From VYFG01 sp965248685 (GTDB taxonomy: Bacteria > Pseudomonadota > Gammaproteobacteria > Arenicellales > Poriferihabitantaceae), in NCBI GenBank assembly GCA_965248685.1, contig CBDFKC010000002.1, positions 944,376-1,008,375 of the forward strand: a stretch of 64,000 bases of DNA, in the 5' to 3' direction. A program made the translations under genes and the position numbers. The number at the start of each line of letters is the position of its first letter. The stretch's first letter is position 1. This document shows positions 52,920 through 61,098 of this stretch, piece after piece. Below the pieces are notes generated by a model, which saw only the letters and a list, made by a program, of their open reading frames with translations, was not told the DNA's origin and did no database searches.

Positions 52920-53822
52920 ATGAATATTATTCATAATAAGAATTACCAACTCCTGCCCACTTTATCTGGACTGAGGGGATTTGAGGCTGCGGCCAGGCGT
53001 ATGAGCTTTACGGAAGCGGCCCAGGAGCTAAATGTTTCACAGACCGCAATCAGTCATCAGGTAAGAAAGCTCGAAGAGCAACTCGAACTTAAGTTATTCA
53101 ATCGCGCCGGTAAATCTATATCATTGACAAGCGCAGGAGAAAAACTGTTATCTGCGTCGGGGCAGTGTTTTGAAACTCTTTACCGTGTTGTTTCAGAGAT
53201 AAAAACGGAATCTCTTGCAAATGTACTAACCATCAGTGTCACCCCTAGTTTTGCCAGCAAGTGGTTGGTACAGCGGCTTGATCATTTATGGCACAAATAT
53301 CCTGGCATCCAGTTACGAATTCATCATTCTCTGGAGTTAGCCAACTTCACTACAGATGGTGTTGATGTTGCCATTAGAGCAGGAGATGGAGATTGGACTG
53401 GCGCTGTCACCAAGCTAAATCTACTACTGGATTTAAGTCCTATCTGTCACCCTTCTATACTGGAAGGAGAGCGCCCACTAAAAAACCCCGAAGATTTGAA
53501 GCACCATAAACTTTTGCATGAGGACAATCACGACGACTGGACAATCTGGCTTGATACCGTCGGAGCTGTGGACGTTGATCCAAAATCTGGGAACGTCATG
53601 AATGATAGTAATTCATTAGGTATAGCCGTAGAAAACTGTCAGGGTGTTGCCCTGGGCCGGATGGCGCTCATAGAGGGTGATTTGAAATCAGGAAGGATCG
53701 CCAGACCATTTAGCACCAGCATTCCATCTCCTTTTGCCTATTATTTGGTATGTCCAGAGAAAAAGTATGATGACCCTAATGTAAAACGTTTCAGAGAATT
53801 TATATTGAATGAAATTCACTAG
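52920..53822 (+). CDS. LysR-family regulator (GcvA-like)
   Basis: 300 residues from ATG 52920 (MNIIHNKNYQLLPTLSGLRG); TTG 52908 is possible. Winged HTH 10-70 (MSFTEAAQELNVSQTAISHQ) and a LysR substrate-binding domain. It is divergent from the SDR gene across 158 bp, a common regulator/target layout. Confidence 0.88.
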   Translation: MNIIHNKNYQLLPTLSGLRGFEAAARRMSFTEAAQELNVSQTAISHQVRKLEEQLELKLFNRAGKSISLTSAGEKLLSASGQCFETLYRVVSEIKTESLANVLTISVTPSFASKWLVQRLDHLWHKYPGIQLRIHHSLELANFTTDGVDVAIRAGDGDWTGAVTKLNLLLDLSPICHPSILEGERPLKNPEDLKHHKLLHEDNHDDWTIWLDTVGAVDVDPKSGNVMNDSNSLGIAVENCQGVALGRMALIEGDLKSGRIARPFSTSIPSPFAYYLVCPEKKYDDPNVKRFREFILNEIH

Positions 53823-54697
53823 TATTGGATTCTACTCAGAATTACGTATGACCGTTCAGGGCGAGGAAGCGACCGTTGAGCATAATTTTCAAGGAAAAAG
53901 ATTTATCAAAGGTAATCGGCATGGCGCTTTACTTTTCAATCAGTCGCAAACATACTTTTGGGACACTGCTGCACAGCAATATTTGATGTTGCTCGATCAA
54001 CTCGTGATTACTTATGGATCAAATGAGTTATCCGCATACTCAAGAAGCCGTACCAGCGAGTTCCGGGGACACAGTACGCATTAAATTGAACAAAACTAAT
54101 TCCGCTATGTGCCTTCAAAACTTGTAAGGATTGGTCAGGGTTTGAACTCAAACAGTAATTAGATGACACAAGCACCCTGGATGGAAAGAGTTTAGAGTAG
54201 GTACAATACGGTATACTCCGTGGCTACTTTTAAGTGGATCCCCGGCCTTCGCCGAGGATGACGTAATGTGGAATGGCCCTGTACCGAGGATGACGAAATA
54301 CTGGGTGGCCAAGGATGGTATCGCAAATTCTGATGGGATCAGAGTTCGTTCGTTTCCTTTCTGAGACTCTACCTTTCGGGGCTAATGGGAAAAACCACCG
54401 CTAGCGACCGTTTCGCAAACAAAACCAGCCCCGAAGGGATGCCCATCGGGATGATACGGACAAGTGTCAGCCGACGTGGGGCAGTATCCTCTTTACCGAG
54501 CACGCAATAAAAATAAAACCAAGAAAGAGAAATGGTGGCCAGGGCCAGAATCGAAAATTTCGTCGGGAACGAAATTTTGTGAGCAAAGCGAGTCCCGAAG
54601 AGATATGTATCAGGATGATACGCACAAGTGCCGACAGACGTAGCGGCCGTTTCCTCCTTACAACGAGCGTTAATAAGACAAATTTAAGTAAGTAGAA
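53823..54697. repeat. Gene-free stretch with REP-like palindrome and two diverged units ending in a tRNA-Phe 3' tail
   Basis: 54236-54263 is a GGATCCCCGG...CCGAGGATGACG palindrome of the dispersed type, with a half copy about 20 bp on. From about 54400 two units of roughly 165 bp resemble each other (CCCGAAG-GAT...GATGATACG-ACAAGTG... pattern). Each ends at ATGGTGGCCAGGG, the tRNA-Phe 3' end: 54531 (decayed, 22 bp) and 54698 (intact). A short 91-codon frame at 53809-54084 is not convincing. Confidence 0.55.
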
Positions 54698-54773
54698 TGG
54701 TGGCCAGGGACAGAATCGAACTGCCGACACGGGGATTTTCAGTCCCCTGCTCTACCGACTGAGCTACCTGGCC
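54698..54773 (-). tRNA. tRNA-Phe (GAA)
   Basis: 76 nt including CCA. GGCCAGG acceptor stem pairs with CCTGGCC, the D-arm has AGCTCAGTCGGTAGAGC, the anticodon loop is CTGAAAA with anticodon GAA, and the T-arm is GTTCGATTC. It serves as the integration point of the island to its left. Confidence 0.95.
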
Positions 54774-54839
54774 ATCGGGTGGGATTTGCAGCGCGCAATT
54801 AGAAAACAGCGGGGGTTATTAGTCAAGGCGAATCTGCTT

Positions 54840-55754
54840 TTAAGGCGCTGGATTACTCGAAATTTTTCCCTGCTCAATAACAAAGTCGTGAAACACCTGA
54901 GCGGTTGTGGATAACTTTTTTCCACCGCGATAACAAATGTACCATTTTCGGTTGATGGGGAAATGCTGGACATTCAGCGACACCAACCTTCCGGCATTTA
55001 ATTCCAATTCAACGGTATGAGCCGATACCACGGCGAGGCCGAGACCGGCTTCCACACTCTGTTTGATGGTTTCGTTACTGGAAAGCTGAATTCCTTCTTT
55101 GGGTTTAACATCATATTTGTTAAACAATCGCATCATGGCGGACCGCGTTCCGGAGCCCGGCTCGCGCATGACAAATGTCTCGTCCGATATGGCCTGGATC
55201 GATATCTTTTTCTTTTTTGCCAGGTTATGTTGCGGATTGGCGATCAGGATAAGTGGGTTATCCATAAATGCGGTGGCTTCAACATCCAGACCTTCCGGGG
55301 GTTGTCCCATCAATACGAGATCAGGCTCGTTTTCTTCCAGACGCCGAATTAATTCTTCTCGATTGATAACGTCCAGGCTGATATGAACCTTTTTGTAAAT
55401 CTCGCAAAAGTTCGATAGCAATCGCGTTGCAAAATAATTCACTGTAGAGGCGATACAAATTTTGAGCTGACCACCCTCGACTCCCTTCAGACTATTAATG
55501 TCCCGTTCAATTTCGAATAAGTGGGACATCATGGTTCGACTGTGACCAACCATGGTATGACCGGCTTCAGTCAAATGAACCTTTTTACCCATTTGCTCAA
55601 ACAAAGGGAGCTCTATCATCGATTCTAATTGTTTAACCTGCATGGATACCGCAGGCTGGGTCAAATGCAGCTCTTCTGCGGCACGGGTAAAGCTCAGATG
55701 GCGGGCAACAGCTTCAAATACCTGCATTTGGCGCATGGTGATATGTAAAGGCAT
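54840..55754 (-). CDS. LysR-family regulator (CbbR type)
   Basis: 304 residues, starts MPLHITMRQMQVFEAVARHL, then SFTRAAEELHLTQPAVSMQV, the CbbR/RbcR-type HTH, plus an effector domain (GQLKICIASTVNYFATRLL, SGTRSAMMRLF). CbbRs activate Calvin-cycle operons. It is divergent from phosphoribulokinase, supporting a role there. Confidence 0.85.
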   Translation of the reverse strand: MPLHITMRQMQVFEAVARHLSFTRAAEELHLTQPAVSMQVKQLESMIELPLFEQMGKKVHLTEAGHTMVGHSRTMMSHLFEIERDINSLKGVEGGQLKICIASTVNYFATRLLSNFCEIYKKVHISLDVINREELIRRLEENEPDLVLMGQPPEGLDVEATAFMDNPLILIANPQHNLAKKKKISIQAISDETFVMREPGSGTRSAMMRLFNKYDVKPKEGIQLSSNETIKQSVEAGLGLAVVSAHTVELELNAGRLVSLNVQHFPINRKWYICYRGGKKLSTTAQVFHDFVIEQGKISSNPAP

Positions 55755-55933
55755 TTTATTCTCGCTGGCTTATCGTCAGAAGCGATAAGTTAAGTTTTAT
55801 GTTGTACGCTATAATATATCAGTTCAACCTTATAGATAACATGGCAGTTTTTGTTTAGGTTTGGTCGCTTTGGAATTGTCGACAACTGACCGAGTTTGTT
55901 AAAAAGCCGCTATTAATTCACTTTGTCCATTGC

Positions 55934-56821
55934 ATGTCAAAAAGACACCCCATCGTTGCAATTACCGGCTCTTCTGGCGCCGGTACCACAACCGTTAAAG
56001 GCGCATTCGATCATATCTTTCGTCGCGATGGTATTAATGTTGCGTCAGTCAGTGGCGATTGTTTTCATCTGCATACCAGGGAGGAATATGACCGGATTCT
56101 GCAGGAGGGTGCGAAAGAGAAAGACGGCCATTTCAGCCATTTCGGACCCCAGGGAAATGACTTTAATGCTTTGGAGTTACTTTTTGAAACCTATGCTAAA
56201 AATGGTTCTGGAAAATATCGCTATTACCTCCATGACCATCATGAATCCAAGTACCAAAGTAAACGCTTAAAACTGGATCTTAAACCGGGAGAATTTACCC
56301 CCTACGAAGATATTGTGGCGGAGACGGATCTGCTATTTTACGAAGGACTTCATGGCATGGTCCAGGGAGACGGCTACGACGTTGCGCAGCACGTTGATCT
56401 TGGAGTCGGCGTTGTCCCCATAGTCAATCTGGAGTGGATCCAAAAACTGCATCGAGACCGGGTAGAACGTGGCCACCTGCCGGAAGATATTGTCGATACC
56501 ATTTTGCGGCGGATGCCAGATTACGTCCATCATATTACACCCCAGTTCTCACTCACGGATATTAACTTTCAGAGGGTATCCACCGTGGATACTTCAAACC
56601 CGTTCGTTGCTCGAGATATTCCGACCCTGGACGAAAGCTTTATCGTGATCCGGTTTAAAGAGCCGGCGAAATTTAATATCGATTTTCCCTATCTGCAGTC
56701 AATGATTCACGGTTCATTTATGTCGAGGCAAAATACCATTGTGGTACCTGGTGGTAAAATGGGCTTTGCTATCGAGCTAATATTTGGACCGATTCTGGAC
56801 AATCTGCTGACCAATCGTTAG
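55934..56821 (+). CDS. prk: Phosphoribulokinase (class I)
   Basis: 295 residues. P-loop ITGSSGAGTTTVKGAF, the SGDCFHLHTREEYDR substrate loop, FYEGLHGMV and the HVDLGVGVVPIVNLEW stretch are typical of bacterial class I phosphoribulokinase. It makes ribulose 1,5-bisphosphate. Many gammaproteobacteria carry this gene without Rubisco; none is in the window. Divergent from the CbbR-type gene. Confidence 0.95.
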   Translation: MSKRHPIVAITGSSGAGTTTVKGAFDHIFRRDGINVASVSGDCFHLHTREEYDRILQEGAKEKDGHFSHFGPQGNDFNALELLFETYAKNGSGKYRYYLHDHHESKYQSKRLKLDLKPGEFTPYEDIVAETDLLFYEGLHGMVQGDGYDVAQHVDLGVGVVPIVNLEWIQKLHRDRVERGHLPEDIVDTILRRMPDYVHHITPQFSLTDINFQRVSTVDTSNPFVARDIPTLDESFIVIRFKEPAKFNIDFPYLQSMIHGSFMSRQNTIVVPGGKMGFAIELIFGPILDNLLTNR

Positions 56822-56856
56822 TAAAAACCAGGACTCTGGAGACTCCAGCGTCTTAC

Positions 56857-57426
56857 CTACCTCTCGGATTCAATCGAGATAAGCCTCCGATATCGATCCC
56901 AGTCAAAACAGGGACCAGGATCGGTCTTCCGACCCGGAGAAATATCGCTATGCCCGGTAATACGATTCCGGGCTATTAACGGATAAGCATCAACAATCGC
57001 CTCAGTTAACAGTCCGAGTTGGGCGTATTGCTTACGTGCAAAGGATTCGGTATCACAGCCTTCAAGTTCTATCCCAATTGAGAAATCGTTTACTTGATGA
57101 CGTCCCTGAAAACAAGACTCGCCAGCATGCCAGGCCCGCTCTGTTGTCGGAACGAACTGAACAATTTGTCCATCGCGTCTGATTAGAAAATGAGACGATA
57201 CCCTTAGATGATGGATTTCCGTAAAATACGGATGTGCAACGGGATCAAGACAATTGGTAAAAAGTTGCTCAATATATTCCCCGCCGAATTGGTCAGGTGG
57301 TAAACTGATTGCATGGATTACTAGAGCATTAATATCCTCTAAGACGGGTCGTGGGTCCTGATTGGGTGAGGCCAGATAGGTTACTTTAGAAACCAGTCCG
57401 GTATTTTTGTCGAGGTGCATAGTCAA
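56857..57426 (-). CDS. ampD: 1,6-anhydro-N-acetylmuramyl-L-alanine amidase AmpD
   Basis: 189 residues, amidase_2 fold. Zn ligands are in VIHAISLPP (H), ITGHSDIS (H) and the RKTDPGPCFDW loop (D). The RVSSHFLIRRDG and ERAWHAG segments match AmpD. It recycles anhydro-muropeptides in the cytoplasm and affects beta-lactamase induction. Overlaps the CYTH gene by 4 bp. Confidence 0.93.
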   Translation of the reverse strand: MTMHLDKNTGLVSKVTYLASPNQDPRPVLEDINALVIHAISLPPDQFGGEYIEQLFTNCLDPVAHPYFTEIHHLRVSSHFLIRRDGQIVQFVPTTERAWHAGESCFQGRHQVNDFSIGIELEGCDTESFARKQYAQLGLLTEAIVDAYPLIARNRITGHSDISPGRKTDPGPCFDWDRYRRLISIESER

Positions 57427-58037
57427 CAGAGACTCAAGCCGATGGAATGTTTGGTCTGGGTAGAGGGCGAAAGAGCAAACTGGGATTGCAGGATTCCACC
57501 AAATTCTAATAGCGCGTCTGCTTTCCCACGCTTCAGTTCGAGTTCAATTTCATATATCTTTCGAGCGCCGTTGGTTCCCCGGATAACACCTTGGTCTGCA
57601 ACTAATTCTATAGACGAATCCACCACTTTCAAATTTCGGATAGTACGTGACATATCCACCATAACACGTTGAATAAGCGCTATTTTTAAGTCGACAATGC
57701 TGGTGACTCGTTGCTTAAAATCGCCCTCTGGAAGGTCATCGAGGGTAAACAACCAGTTCTCAATATCTTCTTCATACTCCTCGCGCTGGGACCAGCCATC
57801 CACCATAGAACCGGCAAGTTTAAAGGCGGCTCGAAATTTATCCCCTTCTTTTCTAGCGCGTAAAGAACATCTTAGTCTCTCGAAATCCAGATTTTCGGTA
57901 TCGTAGTAAACCCCCAAAAACTGTCTGGCTTCTGTCTCGATTGGCGAGATACACGCCTCTTTAACTAAATCTGATGAAAGAACGGCATCCAATGTCCCAG
58001 GGTCGGGCGCAGTTAACTTCAGCTCTCGCTCAAGCAT
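57423..58037 (-). CDS. CYTH domain protein (triphosphate tunnel metalloenzyme)
   Basis: 204 residues. N-terminal E-x-E-x-K (MLERELKLTA) and the long beta tunnel of CYTH proteins. Related YgiF has a C-terminal CHAD domain; here only CYTH is present. Likely an inorganic triphosphatase or thiamine-triphosphatase-type enzyme. Overlaps ampD by 4 bp. Confidence 0.85.
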   Translation of the reverse strand: MLERELKLTAPDPGTLDAVLSSDLVKEACISPIETEARQFLGVYYDTENLDFERLRCSLRARKEGDKFRAAFKLAGSMVDGWSQREEYEEDIENWLFTLDDLPEGDFKQRVTSIVDLKIALIQRVMVDMSRTIRNLKVVDSSIELVADQGVIRGTNGARKIYEIELELKRGKADALLEFGGILQSQFALSPSTQTKHSIGLSLC

Positions 58038-58042
58038 AATTA

Positions 58043-59302
58043 TTAGTTCGGTTCGACTCGCAGCTTAAGCAATGCTCGATCGGTTGTTTCCTCTACGGTA
58101 AATTTATATCCCTGTTCGCTGATCAACTCACCCTGCTCAGGAATATGCCCTAATTGCGCCATCACTAGACCGCCTATGGTATGACTGTTTTTGGTATTCA
58201 AATTAATTTCAAGAATGTCATTTACTTCTGAAACCGATAGCCTCGAGTCGATTAAATAAGCACCTTTATCTAGTTTTTCAAATGCATGACGACGTCTTGG
58301 CAGGTACTCCTCGAAGTCATATCCAACGTCGATATCCCCTACAACCTCCTCGACAATGTCCTCCATTGTGATGATTCCAATGGCTGACCCAAATTCATCA
58401 ACCACCACCGCCATATGATCGCTTCGCTTGCGCAGGACTGGCAACAATTGGTCGATGGTCTGAAACTGAAGGACGTAATAGGCAGGCTGAATTAAATCCC
58501 GAAGCTCCTTTTCCGGCAACGTCTTATCCATCAGATCCCAGGTAGTGAGCGTAATAATTCCGACGATGTTGGTGATGTTACCGTCATAAACTGGCAGCCG
58601 ATTAAAACCATACCGACGTACCGAAGCCACCGCTCGCAATATGCCGCGATTGTGGTCAATGGCTGTCACCTCACTGATGGGAATCATCGCTTCTCCTACC
58701 GTGGTCTCGCCAAAACGAATAACTCGTTTGATCCGACTTCGGTCAAAAGAATCGAGTTCGGAGGCGAGTTCAGTCATCTCCACCACGGATCGGATTTGTT
58801 CCCGGGTCATAAACACGTTCTGCTCGACTTTGCCGCCACCAACCAACCTCGCGAGTAATCTTGCTATCCTGGAGAAAATAAAGATAACCGGGTAAAAAAC
58901 AAATGAAAAAATCTTTAATGGAAAAATGGCGAGAGGAGCAATCTGGTCGGACTTTTGCTGGTAAATACTTTTTGGAACGATCTCTCCAAGGATTAACAGA
59001 AGCGGCGTAAATACCAGGAACGCATAGAATTCTCCACCAGCGCCAAACCATTCAATGAAAAGAATTGTTACCAGTGTTGTCAGCGCCACGGTAGCAATAT
59101 TAGTTCCAACAAGGGTTGTCCCCAGCATCACATCTGGTGTCTTGAACAATCTCAATACCTCCCGAGCGCCCTTATGCCCCTGATTCGCCCTCGCACTTAA
59201 CTTGACCTTGTCGGAATTCACTAACGCAATCTCCGACCCGGAAAAGAATCCTTTTAACAGCAGTAACACAACGATGAGTAGTATTATGAGAATAATGCTC
59301 AT
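58043..59302 (-). CDS. HlyC/CorC (CNNM-CBS) family transporter-like protein
   Basis: 419 residues: CNNM/DUF21 transmembrane domain 1-185, CBS pair about 205-325, and C-terminal CorC_HlyC domain 340-415. Members take part in Mg/Co homeostasis. Overlaps the next gene by 4 bp, so the two are coupled. Confidence 0.92.
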   Translation of the reverse strand: MSIILIILLIVVLLLLKGFFSGSEIALVNSDKVKLSARANQGHKGAREVLRLFKTPDVMLGTTLVGTNIATVALTTLVTILFIEWFGAGGEFYAFLVFTPLLLILGEIVPKSIYQQKSDQIAPLAIFPLKIFSFVFYPVIFIFSRIARLLARLVGGGKVEQNVFMTREQIRSVVEMTELASELDSFDRSRIKRVIRFGETTVGEAMIPISEVTAIDHNRGILRAVASVRRYGFNRLPVYDGNITNIVGIITLTTWDLMDKTLPEKELRDLIQPAYYVLQFQTIDQLLPVLRKRSDHMAVVVDEFGSAIGIITMEDIVEEVVGDIDVGYDFEEYLPRRRHAFEKLDKGAYLIDSRLSVSEVNDILEINLNTKNSHTIGGLVMAQLGHIPEQGELISEQGYKFTVEETTDRALLKLRVEPN

Positions 59303-60837
59303 GGATTTGTACCAGTTTTAGCGTCCACCTTCATTTCTTCCTCCAGCTGGTCAGCCTCTTCCTCGCTGACATAGTCCTGGGAATCGTCGATATCCTCAGC
59401 AACCTCTTCTATCTCAGGGCGGTCCACAGTTTGGTCCTTAAGGTCTTCCTGGTCGGTCACATGCACGTCATCGGCCCGGATAAAATCATCGAGATCAACG
59501 CCTTTAGCAACCCGGACCCGGGCGATACGATGTTCGTCCATCTCCAATACCTCGATCATGAAGTCTTCGAATTCCACCCGATCGCCCTGTCGCGGTAATC
59601 GATCAAGATGGCGAAAGGCGACCCCCCCCACAGTGGTCATACGCGGGTCATCAATTCCGAAGTTGGTCAGGTTATCAAAGTCGGTCAGCCGCATTTCTCC
59701 CGGCACCTCGTAGATAAAATTATCTCGTTCGGTATATAACCCGGCGGTCGCCTGGCTGCCGCCGCTGATATCGCCGAATATAAAGCTTAGAACCGCACGC
59801 ATGGTAATAAAACCCTCAACGCCGCCAAATTCGTTAAGGCTGGCAGCTGCACGAACTTTATGGTGTTGAAAAAAGTCGAACATTTCGTCGACCTTCTTGG
59901 TCAATGGCACCACCACCGGCGGATGCATCACATCGTTAATGCTCATTTTCGTCAAATCGGCATCATCTAATACCAGAGCCAGAATATCTTCGGCGTGCAG
60001 AAACCCTACTAGGTTATCTCGATGGGTTTTAAATACCGGCACTCTCGGATGCTTATAGGAAATAAACTTTTCTACGACCTCGGGAAACGCCATATCAATA
60101 TTGATAAAAGCCATTTGTGTCCGCGGCGTCATGACTTCCACTATTTCAGTTTCGCCGGCATCCAGCAGGTTATAAATCAACGCCCGTTCGGTCGCATCCA
60201 GCACCCCCTCCTGGGAAACCTGTTCAACCAGGGTCAGAAACTCGTCGACCTGGAGAATATTATCGGCAGTTTTAATTTCTCCAACAAACCAGGTGGTAAT
60301 CCGATCAGCGACACCACGAATAATCCAGATTAGCGGCGAAATAAGTTGAATCCAAAACTTTAACGGAGTGGCGACAACCCGGGAGCTGTAGCGAATCGGA
60401 TTGCTTACGGCGATGGTCTTTGGTGTCACTTCACCAACCAGTAACAGAAGCGGCACCATCACGATCAGATTAATCCAGCCACCATGATTAGTGCCGTAAA
60501 GTACTACTAAAATAGCCGCCATATTGACCGCAGCAGCAATGTTAACTAATTCATTGCCACTTAGAATGGAGATAATTAACCGCCGCGGCTGATCCAGCAG
60601 TTCGTGAATGGTTTCGGCGTGGGGGTTTTTTTCGCGCCTCAGTTGTTGCAAATCGAGACGGGAAAGAGAAAACAGTGCTGTCTCAGAACTTGAGAAAAAT
60701 GCGGAACATACGAGCAACAATAGCTGCACACAGAGCCGGAATATCATATCCGGTTCTGACAGGAGCGCTGGATCGAAGCTGAAGAACTCGACCACAGACT
60801 GCCAGTGCTGACTGATCGGTAGCAGAAACTGTTCCAT
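59299..60837 (-). CDS. HlyC/CorC (CNNM-CBS) family protein with acidic tail
   Basis: 512 residues, same domain order as its neighbour plus a strongly acidic 60-residue C-terminal tail (EEVAEDIDD, SEEEADQLEEE). The pair may work as one membrane complex. First gene of the leftward operon that may run through to ampD. Confidence 0.92.
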   Translation of the reverse strand: MEQFLLPISQHWQSVVEFFSFDPALLSEPDMIFRLCVQLLLLVCSAFFSSSETALFSLSRLDLQQLRREKNPHAETIHELLDQPRRLIISILSGNELVNIAAAVNMAAILVVLYGTNHGGWINLIVMVPLLLLVGEVTPKTIAVSNPIRYSSRVVATPLKFWIQLISPLIWIIRGVADRITTWFVGEIKTADNILQVDEFLTLVEQVSQEGVLDATERALIYNLLDAGETEIVEVMTPRTQMAFINIDMAFPEVVEKFISYKHPRVPVFKTHRDNLVGFLHAEDILALVLDDADLTKMSINDVMHPPVVVPLTKKVDEMFDFFQHHKVRAAASLNEFGGVEGFITMRAVLSFIFGDISGGSQATAGLYTERDNFIYEVPGEMRLTDFDNLTNFGIDDPRMTTVGGVAFRHLDRLPRQGDRVEFEDFMIEVLEMDEHRIARVRVAKGVDLDDFIRADDVHVTDQEDLKDQTVDRPEIEEVAEDIDDSQDYVSEEEADQLEEEMKVDAKTGTNP

Positions 60838-61098
60838 TTGACGTATTAGTTAGAAATTTCAGGCTGAAACTCGACCCGGGGTAGTCGTTCATCGCTCGTG
60901 CGACCGCTCCATATATTGAATTGGCGTTAATATGACGTATTATGCGGTTGATTTCAATATATAATTTGGCATGTGCAGAATTCTGCCTGCAAAAACCAGG
61001 GGATTGCGATGTTAGCGGCAAGCCCTATATTAACTATATTGAATCGGTGTTAATTTGGTAAACAATTACAACGCTATCAATTGAATGGCCCTGCAAAA

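Larger units (their letters stand above)
47033..54773. mobile_element. Candidate genomic island in tRNA-Phe (no integrase seen)
   Basis: Bounded by the intact tRNA-Phe, whose 3' end faces the island, and the 47-bp 3'-end copy at the far edge. This is the geometry expected of tyrosine-integrase elements. About 7.6 kb, including a 2.6-kb IS21 that came later. Contents: small secreted proteins, an unknown secreted protein, an SDR and a LysR regulator. No integrase, excisionase or transfer gene is visible, so it is cryptic or decayed. Confidence 0.6.

Noticed and set aside
53809..54084. 91-codon frame after the LysR gene
   Set aside because: Overlaps the LysR end, no recognisable domain, lies in a repeat-rich gap.
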